Of a stretch of 64,000 bases of DNA, positions 47,104-58,200 are shown in pieces (the stretch's first letter is position 1; each line of letters begins with the position of its first letter). The notes beneath the pieces were generated by a model that had not been told where the DNA came from, made no database searches, and worked only from the letters and a program-made list of their open reading frames with translations. The stretch is from assembly GCF_025399195.1 (NCBI RefSeq), contig NW_026252098.1, positions 124,001 to 188,000 on the forward strand. Reading direction: 5' to 3'. Made by a program: the position numbers and the translations under genes. The stretch is from Umbelopsis ramanniana AG (Eukaryota; Mucoromycota; Umbelopsidomycetes; Umbelopsidales; Umbelopsidaceae).

Positions 47104-48695
47104 TTACTTTCTTTTGGTGGGAGCACCATTATGAGATTGAACAGCACTTGTCGTTCCAGCTGTGGTCTGTCTATCATTCTCTTCCGGGACATCTTCATCA
47201 TCACTGCGTTCATCACTTGCTGCGTTGCCAAACAACACTTTAAACAGCACCTTGAACATCATTGCCGTCCAGAACAACATGAGTCCATACAAGACCAGTT
47301 CCAGGAAAAGGATAATGTACTTTGCAAAGTAGGGAAACCAGCTGCCGTTCAATGGGTCCAACTTGAAATTGACATACAAATCTGGCTCGGTGTAAGTAGA
47401 CCAGATGATGCATCCGTACAAGAACACTCTAGTGTAGACCCATGTACACAACATGATGAAGAATAATGAGTCGCACAAAAACCGATAGTTAAGGTAATTG
47501 AACGATTTTGCCAGCTAGTAGGGGTATTGCTTTAGTACTCTGAATAACGGTTTGAAATACGAAGAAGCTTGAAGATACTTACTGCTAACAAAACATCTGG
47601 AAGATCCATGCAGACAAAGATAGCATTTCCGATACGAGTGTAGTTCATGGAATAACTCAAACTAATGAGCAGCAATGTGGTGATATGGTGAAGTACAAGT
47701 TCACGATAATCGGAGCGTGGTGCCTCAATTTGCAGAACAAAGATTTGTTGTAGCCAATAAGAAAACTGGACAACATAATAGTACTTGAATAGCTTTGTCT
47801 GATAGATATGTGGGTAGCCTCTCCAGAACTCAGATGTGTTGAACCAGTATGTTGAATTATATGCGAGGTGCTAAGCAGGCCATGAAGGAAAAAAAAAATT
47901 GTTCTAAATTAGTATCAGTGTGAAAAACTAACCATGCTAATAAATAAATATAAGCGGTGTGGCGGGCTATTGACTTATTTTGTATCAATGTCGTCAGAAA
48001 TCAGTGTACAACGCTGGAATAAGACGTTGGAAAGCGGTGAAACTTGGATCGAAATGGTTGCAGAGGCGTATGCACAGTTTTGTTCGTGCCAAAACGTTGA
48101 TGTGTCCAGTGGGCAAACACCACGAAAACATGATCATATTTCCTAGTTATATGTAAATTATCACTTACCACACCAACTAAAAAGCTAACCGAATAGTAAA
48201 TGACGGTCCACATCTGCTCCGCAAAGCGAGTTCTCTTCTTCTTCGCGACTCCGCCGGCGACGGCAATGGGAATCAACACATATTCCATGGTAGCAGCTCG
48301 CAGCATGGTGAACACGTTAATATAGAAGAACAAAAACATCAAATCCCATCCTCCTTTCCCATAAAGGCCAGTTGTCGCATCCTGGTGCGCGATAAATAAA
48401 AATTTGTCGAAATAGGGGATGCCCACCAGGTAACATACGCAAATAGTAGCGATGACTTTTAACGGAGCATCTGGCGGGAAGATGAAGAATCAGTTAAATT
48501 GTGACGACTGGCAGGTTTCACACTCACTCTGAACACTTTGTTAATAGCCATACCTATTTGGTGTTCAGCAAGGTAATCTGTATAATCTTTAAGTGTATAT
48601 TTCTTGTTGGAAGACCGCCGTACAGATCGCTTTCTGTTGAAAGACGATGAAGCATTAGACACCATAGTCGACAAATTTGATGGTGAATTCAGCAT
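47104..48695 (-). CDS. LAG1: LAG1-type ceramide synthase
   Basis: TLC-domain acyl-CoA:sphingoid base N-acyltransferase of the ER. Exon 1 (start 48695 or 48665) is basic and ends YTDYLAEHQI. The next exon has APLKVIATICVCYLVGIPYF and TMLRAATMEYVLIPIA. The Lag1 motif is in the middle exon: SDYRELVLHHITTLLLISLS and YTRIGNAIFVCMDLPDVLLA, with the active-site HH pair intact. The last exon has LAKSFNYLNYRFLCDSLFFI, then a long tail of charged residues (DERSDDEDVPEENDRQ). Seven or so hydrophobic segments. In yeast, LAG1/LAC1 tails are similarly acidic. Choice between LAG1 and LAC1 paralogues cannot be made. Confidence 0.92.
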
Positions 48696-49164
48696 CCGAT
48701 AAGTTGAAAATGTAAACGTCTGTAGACTTTTGATGAATAAAAAAAAAAAAAGAGAAGACAGAAACAAACAGTCATACAGAAATCCGCTTTTAACCTTCTA
48801 CTCATTTCGGAGCTACTGACAGAAGTCTGACCTTGAGAGTTTCTGAAAATTAATAACAACAGGACGTTGTTCATTCTTAACAGTGCTTCGTTCATCAAAC
48901 CATCCAAAACTACATCGACCTTAATTGCCTCATCCCTTTCTACTGCTTTGCTATCATCACAAATGAGTTATTTTGTCATCTGTTTCTCGGTGGGTTTCAT
49001 AACACTGGAACTCATTCGAGAGCTTTGATATTCCGAACCCCGCGAACATGTGCCAATCATTGATGTTGTGGAGGAAAAAAAAAGAGGCGCTTCGGGTTTA
49101 CAGGCACCATTTTGTTTATATAAAAATACAACAATATTGCTTCTAGATGAATTCAAGTTCTATA
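48696..49164. other. Intergenic, no gene seen
   Basis: Between the ceramide synthase start and the antiporter stop (both minus). AT-rich, with A runs at 48740-48751 and 49076-49083. A 72-codon minus frame at 48689-48907 looks like noise. Confidence 0.5.
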
Positions 49165-51628
49165 TTATGCTGCTTTCTCGTACTCGTCAAGCAATGGTAG
49201 CATGACAACTTCGTTGTGCGAGTCATCTCTACCCCTTGGTATCTTTGCAAACGAGTGTTGAGCAGCCGTCGACGTGGATCGGGTATGTGTACGATTGCTA
49301 TAATCGTGCGAGTTCCACTTGCTTCCATTTGTTCCACCAGCACTCGTCAAGGGAATGCCAGAGAAGGTATTGGCATTACTGGCACTTGAAGACGACCGAC
49401 CAGCAATCAAATTCCATAGAATCGGAGTTGTCATCAGTGTCATAGCAGTAACCGCCAACAGTAAGTAATAAACCTCTCGACTAATGACACCGATTTGCTT
49501 CGCTCGACTGGCTAGTACAAAGCTGAATTCTGATATTTGTGCCAACCCAATGGCCATGATTGAGGACTTTTGAAGGTCGATTTTGAAAAGGACAAGCACC
49601 ACGGAGATAATGACGTACTTGAAACCAATCACAGCTGCTGTCATGGTAATAAGGAGCATAGCTTCCGAAACAAGGAATGACGGATAAACATGAAGGCCGA
49701 TAGATGCAAAGAAAAGACAGGCGAAAACATCCCGCACGGGTTCGATGATGCTGATACTTGACTCGAACCATTGCTTACGAGACCGTACGATCACGCCTGC
49801 TGTGAAGCATCCGAGTTCCATTCCGAGCTCGAGTCTAGCAGACAGGACCATCATAACAAAGCAGATGGCAATAGTGCCCAAGAGTAAGAGCTCATGACTG
49901 TGTTGCGTAATTTTTTTTCCCAACGTACGGTGCAAGAGTCGCACAGCAATGGGCAGAAGTCGTGCAATAGCAATGCTGATGACTGCATAGATGGCTAAAT
50001 AGATAGACATCTTTGCGATAGCGAAGAATATTTCTATGCCCGATTTACTGAGAGCAGGTATCATGGCCTGCCATCAACGGAGAATTATCAGAAAATGTGT
50101 GTGATTAAGCATTATGCAATAAAAATAACAAATAAACTTACAAGCATAACACCTAAAAGAACGTCTTGCATCACAAGTAAGCCATACATTTGTTCAAGTT
50201 CAGTTGATTTAACGCACTTCACAACAACTGCTGTAGAGCTCAAGCTGACGCAAGCTCCTACGAATACGGCTTCACTCATGTTAGCACCAATGACGGCACC
50301 AACCAGAGAGAAAATAACGACGGTTGCGAAAAGGATCAGCAAGGCTCCTCCGAGTGCGAGACGCCACATTGCGCGCATTTTTTCCAGAGAAAATTCCAAG
50401 CCGAGTACGAAAACAATGAATATTACGCCTAACTGTGCCAACGTTTCAGTCTGAATAAGTTCCTTGATAAGGTCGTAGCCAGAAGGTCCGGCTAAATTGC
50501 CAGCTAAAATGTAGCCAAAGAAAGCTGTATGTTTGAAGCAATATTAGATTATCGTCGTTGGAGGTACTATCAAACATCGCACAAATGCGTTCACATACCT
50601 GGAAGACCAATGGCGCTGAAAATCCAACCGAATATAAAGGAGCCGACCAAGATCAAGACCAAATCATGAATGAAATGCATATCTAGTAACAGGAAATTTA
50701 GTAGATGTTACAAAAGCTGGGCAATCATTAGTTTCCTGTGGCATTTACCTTCATAGAATATAGTCGTGTCAGATGGTCGAGCCATGACATACTGGTTATT
50801 TTCTTGATCAATTAGGGTTACTTGTCTTCCTTCCTCCCCTTTACGATGCTTGCCAGATCCCGATCCATCTTTGGTATTTCCATCATTGTCTTCCACTTTG
50901 ATGACTGCCTCAAGCGAGGATCCATCCTCTTTGTTGAGGTTGTCGGAAAACATGTTGTGATGCATTTCTTCCTCTAGATGATCAGCGTTCTCTCGAACAT
51001 CCTGAAGCATACCATTGACAAGGTCCCTAACGGCTTCGTTGCCAATGTCGTTGCCCTTTTCAGAATCATCATGTGAATGATGCTCTGAGTACTCCATAGC
51101 TGGATGTGACGCATAGGCATGATGTGGCTGTTCCTTGGCGGGTTGATGGAGTTGGTGGTGCGAATTCTGCAATGCTAACAGGAAATCAGAAAGCTGTTTC
51201 AAGGCAGCTTTCTTGTAATCCATCATCGTTCCATCTATCGTATCACTGTATACATCGAACATGCCAAAAACTAACGATTCCAAAGCTTGCATGCCCATAA
51301 CTTTGATATGTATTGCTTCCAAGAGTCGAGCATTTTCAGCACTTGGTGTTTCGGCAGCTTCCATTTTGGCTATTTTTTCGGCCAAATCTTCCTTTAAAAG
51401 TTGACCTCGTCTAAGTATGTCATAAATGCTTTGGGCTTGCTTGATTTGTGCTGTCTGATGTTGATGAAACAATTCTTGGCGTTAACGAATGTACAAAAGA
51501 TAGCAGATTATACTCTGAAGAAGAATTACCTGTGATTTCCAGTCCTTGTCATTAGGACCAGACTGTACGGCTAGGAAACAGAAAGTGTACACTATCCATA
51601 TTATTCCACAAATGTGTAAGGTACGCAT
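49165..51628 (-). CDS. TMCO3/KEA-like cation/proton antiporter (CPA2)
   Basis: Monovalent cation/H+ antiporter, probably of endomembranes. ATG 51628 starts MRTLHICGIIWIVYTFCFLA, a signal peptide. A coiled-coil, luminal-type region follows (EDLAEKIAKMEAAETPSAEN). A His-rich stretch (HHQLHQPAKEQPHHAYASHP then EYSEHHSHDDSEKG, about 51070-51190) leads to the domain border NNQYVMARPSDTTIFYE. The transporter core then starts, with DMHFIHDLVLILVGSFIFGW, FGYILAGNLAGPSGYD, AQLGVIFIVFVLGLEF and ARLELGMELGCFTAGVIV. The order from the RPSDTTIFYE border onward matches plant KEA4-6 and animal TMCO3. The intron 1 donor is uncertain: the canonical GT donor gives the wrong phase. About 800 residues. Confidence 0.87.
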
Positions 51629-51794
51629 CTGTCAGGTTCCTATCGATAACCTCTTGACGAAAGTGCTAATGCCCAAAAATGATCGACGCACCAAATGTGG
51701 ACTGTGACCGTTTTCGTTGTCGGGAAACCCAACTTTTTTATTTTTCCAGGATTTTGGTCACGGTAAACTCTCTCACCAAACCCAAGGATTTCCA

Positions 51795-53156
51795 ATGGCT
51801 TGGGGCGGTAACGACAATGCTGTTCAGAAATGGATCAAACGACTAGAGGACAATGACCCAACATTCACCTCGCTTCATATCCTCAGTTTTCGCCAGGTGT
51901 CGTCGGCTGACTTGGCCCAGTTGTTTACTGCACTCGGACGGAATTCCACGTTAAAGCACTTGTATTGCTCAGGACAACCTTTGGATGCGACTGCAATGGA
52001 ATCACTCTCGGAAGCATTGGCTTTGAATGATACTCTGGAATCTATCAATGTCGGTACAACAAAGTTTGGGGCCGATATTGCTCTGTTTAAAGCTTTTTGC
52101 GAAGGATTGGCCGTAAATGAAGGCGTACGGAAAATTGATCTGGACAACAAAGGTTTGACGTCGGCCAGTGTCCAAGAACTTGCTGAATGTTTGGAAAAGA
52201 ACACCGCCATTCATAGTCTTGTCATTTCACGTAACCTTTTGGATAATGGCAGTATTGAAGTTTTGATGAACGCTTTATCTAAGAACCATAACAGTCAGCT
52301 GAAGCATTTGGACCTGTCCATGAACGAAATCACCAAATACGGAGGACAAGCCATAGCAGAATACTTAGCTGAATCCAAGAGTATAGAAGAATTAGACGTA
52401 TCGGACAACCCTCTTGGTCCAGGTGGAAGTTCGTTAGTACGAGGATTACAACATAACACCAGCCTGCATTCGTTGAAATTGTCTGGCACACAACAAGAGC
52501 TCGAAAATTTCAACCTTGATAGTACAAACGACACTTCAACTCAAACCTCTGATGGAGATCTGATTATGGAAGCGTTCAGTAGTGTTCTTCCTACGAACAC
52601 TAGCTTGAAACTCATTTGGCTGGACGGTGTCGGTGTGTCCAACAAGGGAATGGCCAATTTTGCTCAAGCTATCGGAAAGAGCAATGTTATGGAGCTTAGG
52701 ATGAGGAGAAATAACATTGAGGACGAAGGCGTTACTGAGTTCGCTCGGGCTATACAGCAAGGTACCTCTCGACTGAGTAAGCTGGAATTAGGAGAAAATG
52801 CCATCTCAGTATTAGGATTCCAAGAACTCCTCGCCTGTCCCACCATTCAGTTTCTCGGTCTCTTCAACAACAAGATCAATACCTTTGACAGTGCTGCATT
52901 CGTTAACTGCCCTAGTATTTCAACGGTTGATATTGGCTGCAATGGTATATCATCCTCTGATTTCGGCATAATTTGTGAAGCACTGAAAGGTGGTTTCGCT
53001 GCATCGTTGAAAATGCTGGAAATAGGAGGGAATGTCAACAATGAAGACGACGACCTTGAAATATGGGAGAAAATGGCCGCCTCTGTAAACGAAGTACGAC
53101 CAGATCTTGATATTGCATGGAAGAGACTACATGCCGTTGACGATCGCAAAGAATAG
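51795..53156 (+). CDS. Leucine-rich repeat (RNI-like) protein
   Basis: A single uninterrupted frame; the ATG at 51795 is chosen (MAWGGNDNAVQKWIKRLEDN), giving 453 residues. It is composed of RNI/NLRC-type LRRs of about 28 residues: NSTLKHLYCSGQPLDATAME, NDTLESINVGTTKFGADIAL, NEGVRKIDLDNKGLTSASVQ, NTAIHSLVISRNLLDNGSIE, SQLKHLDLSMNEITKYGGQA, SIEELDVSDNPLGPGGSSLV and others to about residue 400. No kinase, NACHT or other domain is attached. Function is unknown; such proteins often act as scaffolds or as RanGAP-like regulators. A RanGAP role is less likely because the acidic C-terminal tail is short. The antiporter diverges from it, 166 bp apart. Confidence 0.88.
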   Translation: MAWGGNDNAVQKWIKRLEDNDPTFTSLHILSFRQVSSADLAQLFTALGRNSTLKHLYCSGQPLDATAMESLSEALALNDTLESINVGTTKFGADIALFKAFCEGLAVNEGVRKIDLDNKGLTSASVQELAECLEKNTAIHSLVISRNLLDNGSIEVLMNALSKNHNSQLKHLDLSMNEITKYGGQAIAEYLAESKSIEELDVSDNPLGPGGSSLVRGLQHNTSLHSLKLSGTQQELENFNLDSTNDTSTQTSDGDLIMEAFSSVLPTNTSLKLIWLDGVGVSNKGMANFAQAIGKSNVMELRMRRNNIEDEGVTEFARAIQQGTSRLSKLELGENAISVLGFQELLACPTIQFLGLFNNKINTFDSAAFVNCPSISTVDIGCNGISSSDFGIICEALKGGFAASLKMLEIGGNVNNEDDDLEIWEKMAASVNEVRPDLDIAWKRLHAVDDRKE

Positions 53157-53358
53157 ATGTTTATAGATTTGTAATATAATACCTCCACCAAATGTTTTGT
53201 ATGCTTTCAAGAATAAATGGTTACATTTGGACTCTAACGCCGTAGGTCCGCCGGTGTTACACAGCCGTGATAGCAAACAAATCAGCAGTCTTTAGTTTCG
53301 TGGTCGTCAGGGACCGCTTTTCTTCTCTTTCTATAACTTTATATCGATCATTTCTTTG

Positions 53359-55079
53359 ATGCGGTTCAGTTTTCGAAACTCTTACGACCGGTTCGTTGCC
53401 AATCTAAATGTTCACGAGGTATTCTTCATGCTAATGTAAGTTACTGGTTGCTACAACTGCTGTATTAATCACTCCACCGCAGTTATCAGGTAGCCTTGGC
53501 GACTTAGGCACTCTTCTACCGCTAATGATATCACTCGCTGTCAGTGGCCAGATAAATCTGACCAGCACATTGTGGTTTGGGGGCATATGGAATATAGTTA
53601 GCGGCCTAATTTACCAAGTTCCCATATGTGTTCAACCAATGAAAGGTTTAAGATAAAGACGTTAGTGTTAACATGGTGACAAAGGATTACTAAAGCGCGC
53701 TCAATTTTTAAAGCACTTGGAGCCGTCGCGCTATCCAGTAATATGTCAATTCAGCAAACTATGGCTGCAGGATTGGGTAGGTGCTTATTGTGATTCGTGG
53801 GAAACGGACTAGACATTAATGCAGTTCGTGAAGGCGTAGGAGGTATTATTTTCTTCCTTGGGGCAACCAAGACGATACATATGATAGGTATCATAACGCC
53901 GAAATCGGTTATAAAAGGTATCCACAAAAAGACCCCCCCCCTCAGCAAGCCGAAGCTGTAGTGGAATTGAGTAGTAACTGTTCTCGTTGCCTGTAGGTAT
54001 TCAGCTTGGCACAGGTGTTACGCTGATGATCAAGGCACATGATCTAGTAAAAACGTTACAATGGACCATCACTGGAGCAAACTGGGCCGACAACTTCACC
54101 TGGGTCCTTCTTGCCTACATCTTTGTGATTGGTTGCTACAACCGCCGGGTACCATCCGCACTGATCTTATTTCTCATAGGTTTAACCTTTGCATTGGTTC
54201 GTATGTTCACCAACCCCAATGGACCAATCAATACACCTCGCCCTGGCGGACATTATCCCGATACTATCATTGTTCCCAGTCCTGATGATTTCAAAACAGG
54301 ATTCCTGAATGCTGGTCTTGGCCAAATCCCGCTTACCGCTTTGAACTCAGTCATTGCTCTCTCTGTTTTGATCGATGACCTGTTTCCTGAGAAACATGCT
54401 ACTACGACCAGCATTGCTATGAGTGTCGGTCTCATGAACCTCATAGGATGCTGGTTCGGTAGTATGCCCTTTTGGTAATTATCGACCATTTCATAGTTCA
54501 CTTACGAGCGCTAAGCTAATTATATTATTCAGTCATGGTTCTGGCGGCCTGGCAGGACAATACCGATTTGGTGCAAGATCCGAGGTGTCTATCATCATTT
54601 TAGGACTGTGCAAACTGCTACTTGGCATTGTATTCGGCGGATCTCTGGTTGGTCTCTTGAAATTATTCCCAAACTCACTTCTATCGGTCATGTTGTTTGT
54701 TTCTGGCCTTGAGGTATCGTATATCATTCACATTGAACCCATTGCTTTGACTTCGCCTAACGTGTATTGGAAGCTTGCTACGGCCGCACGGTCTGTCAAC
54801 GACAAAGTCGAGGATGATCGTATAAAATACGAGAATTTTCTGGTTATGCTTATCACAATGGGGTCTTTAGTTGCCTTTTCCAATGATGGTATTGGGTTTC
54901 TTACGGGTATGGTAGGATCTGTCCTGTTGGCAATCCAACGACTCGGACCAAAAGATTGGTATGAACAATTTAAAGAAGGCGTCAGGTCTCTCAGATTGCA
55001 AAAACAGAATACAGACGACCATATCTTGGTTACTAGTAGTAATGACCTGAGTGAAGAGACGAGCTCTAATTATTCATGA
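53359..55079 (+). CDS. MOT1-type molybdate transporter (SulP-related)
   Basis: Six exons keep frame: 53359-53418, 53483-53645, 53714-53776, 53825-53917, 53997-54474 and 54533-55079, for 467 residues. Exon 2 has the MOT1 signature SGSLGDLGTLLPLMISLAV, then TLWFGGIWNIVSGLIYQVPI and CVQPMKALGAVALSS. Exon 5 begins GIQLGTGVTLMIKAHDL. The second family motif (PFCHGSGGLAGQYRFGARSE) is completed across the last intron. About ten membrane helices. The family imports molybdate in plants, algae and bacteria-derived lineages; the substrate here is inferred. The two signatures match the MOT1 motif pair, and no STAS domain follows, unlike true sulfate transporters. Separase starts 138 bp downstream on the same strand. 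Confidence 0.88.
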
Positions 55080-55217
55080 GTAGATATTCCTAGAGGCGCA
55101 AAGTAGACAAGCTGACTCTCAATTTTTCTCATAAATACGATTTAACTTTCATACGCGTCTCTTTAACCAGATTTTTTTTAAAGACGCGACGAACAACGAT
55201 CGACGTTTCGGCTAAGC

Positions 55218-58200
55218 ATGGCTTCTTCAGCATTGCTTGCAGCGTTAGCAAATTTCGAACGCTGTGACAATGAACTAGCAGAATCTGTTTGGAAAACGCT
55301 ATTGGGTCCCCTCGAAGGCGATAAAAAGCTCTCAAAGAATGAGCTAGAAATTCATAGAAAACGACTAACTCCACTCGCCATGACCATGATCAACCAAAAC
55401 TTGGTGTCGTTTGGAAAACTGCACGATCGTGCAGAAAGTCGAAACAAACTAGCCGAAGATAGTGAAATGATATCATGCTTGATTGATACGTCCTTTTACG
55501 CACTCAAAGCTCTGCATCTTCTGAACGACACAAAGACAGTCAAGCACTTGGATGTCGAAAAGGCAAGATCCAACCTAATCACCAAACTTATCAACATTAG
55601 CCAGGTGAGGTTACTGCATTGGCTTCAGTTTCATGTCGACTTTCATTAATCAATCCTTTAGTATGAGCGAGCTTTTCAAGAATTAGCATCGTTTCGAGCT
55701 CATTTGGCCACCCTTATTGGAGTCAGTTTAGAGACACGGCAACAAGAAGCTAAATCTGTAGACATTAAAGATAAAAGCATCTTAACTGAATCCATTAATT
55801 CCCCGAGCACACCTTCATCACCTCGATTCATGAAGCCAACTGCACGCCAACTCACAGCCGAATTATACAAGACTGTAGCAGTAAATAAGACCAAGGATTC
55901 GCTTTCGCAACATGCGGATCTCCTATACCTTCCTATGCAAGCAAACATGAACAATTTGTCCATGGTGCGTCTTATTCTAGCAAATCAGTTGAACGCCATT
56001 CGATGCATTGTAGAGATGAATGGTGGAGCCAATATACCTGTAAGTAATGATGTGGTGTATAACATCAAAGCGTTCATACTAACCTCCTCGGCCATCACAG
56101 GAACTCTCTGACTTGCTGGAAAGGAAAGGAAGTTTTTTCGACTGGTGTCACCATCTCGCGACGATAGATGAAGAAAAAGCTCAAGAACAGTTTGAATACT
56201 TGTACCGACTTCTCTCAAAAGCAGCGAAAAGCAATCATTCAATCACGATTCCTCCCTTACAAGTACTAAAGCTACGTGTACAAAGTCTATGTGCTGCCTA
56301 CTTTTCAAAAAGAGCAAAATTTGGTTATATATGTGACCAGTTGGTGCGAATTGGCGTTACTTTTGAAAAAGCCAGCAACCAAGGTATGTTGAACGAATTT
56401 TATACTAGATATTTGCAATATAGCTAGCTCTTTTCTGACATCTTTGCAGTTCCTACACCCGTGAAATTTCAAACTCTTCAGCAACACTGCGAGTACATCT
56501 TGAAATTCGTTGAACCAGCTGTCAATGATCTTGCAGGAATGGACAACTATTTTATTTTATGTGAATATTACGCCTATGTGTCGCGAAAGGTAAGGACGCA
56601 TGTTTGAGTATTGACGAGTTGTAAAGCTTGCCTAAAACTGCTTTGAACATTTGCAGAGCGGAAGCTATCAAGGTTCATTCTATGCTTTCAAGCACATGAT
56701 GAGACCATTAAGAATCGTCCTACAGGATCCACAAAATTGCCAGAGCTATCATCTCATGTATGCTGCGTCTGCCAAAATGTCATTAGCATCAATTCAACTC
56801 GATAAAATGATATCTTCCAATGCCTGTAGGTTACTTATTACCTAGCTAGAAAATAGCACTACTTTTCACATCTAACACTGATTACTAGATGCTGATATCA
56901 ATACGACTTTGACCGAAATCTCATCCTGCATCGAGTTTAGTGTTACGTCGCTGAGGAACAACGTGGAAATGTCAAAGTATACTGAGCAAGCAATGCGAAA
57001 TCTTTGTAAAAGCGTAGACAACTTTCGTAATAGCTGCAATGCCATGCATGGGTTCTTGAGCAAAAAGATGGAAGAATCAATAACACGACGAGAAATTGAG
57101 CACGATCCGTATCAAACACCTCCACAACGAAAACACATGCACCCAGATGAGTTCGGTGAATGGAAGAACAATACTGCCAATATTTTTGATTGCCTGATCA
57201 AATGTACAGAATTGGTTCCCATCTGTATACGCATGCTGTCATCTAAGGTTAGTTTTCATGACGAGGCTGCAGACTATATTTCAAGGTACTAAGTCGTTCC
57301 TACGATAGAATACCGATTTATCATTGCCTGGAGCAAATACCGATACCATATCGTTAGCACATATCGACGTTGTGTTATTGTTAGCCAGAATGGTATTTCG
57401 CTTTGATGACCCGGAAACTCATGAGCGAGCATTTCAATTCTTGCGCAAGGCGGAAATATTCTGTAGTTCTAATGGATTCACTGAAGGCATTAGATGGGTT
57501 TCAAGCACTTACTACTCCTTTGGCGCCAACTTAGCTACAGAAGGTGAATACGGCAAGGCCATCGTTCCGTTGGAAAAATCTTGTGCTATTCTCGAACAGG
57601 ATCAAATTCGAGCAAAAACGCATTCGGAACAATGGAGCATGCAACTTTGCAAGCGATACGAACTACTTGGTGCTTCTCACCTCAAAATATTCAACCAGCG
57701 GAAAGCAATAGCTGCCTTACAGAATGCCCTTCGCCATCTTCCTAAAGCTACCATCAACGAATTTGTTCGCCACTGTGCTTCAGTATCTCTTACCCTCATC
57801 GTTGAAAAACATCCTGTTATCCCAAAACTAATTGAAAGGTACCTTCGGGCAGCAGTGATAGACGCTCCCGACGATGAAGTTGCGCTTGCTACCGAGATCA
57901 TGGACCTTCAGCACCTTAGCCGTGGTCAACAAGCCATCCTCAAAGAATGCGAACTTCAAGTTATGAATATCATGTCCCTTCGCACCAACGTTGCTATGTT
58001 TCAATTGAAGTTAATTGATCAACTACTGGATGCCTACGAACCGACCTTGTACCCCATTAGAAGGTCAAGGATTCTGATCGAAAAGTGCCGACTACTGGCC
58101 ACAAAAGGCAACACTCAGCTTGACTCCAAAGCGAACGGCATGTCAGCTATACAAGAAGCATTGGACTTGTTAAAAGGGGACCTTTTTGTGAAAGATTCAG

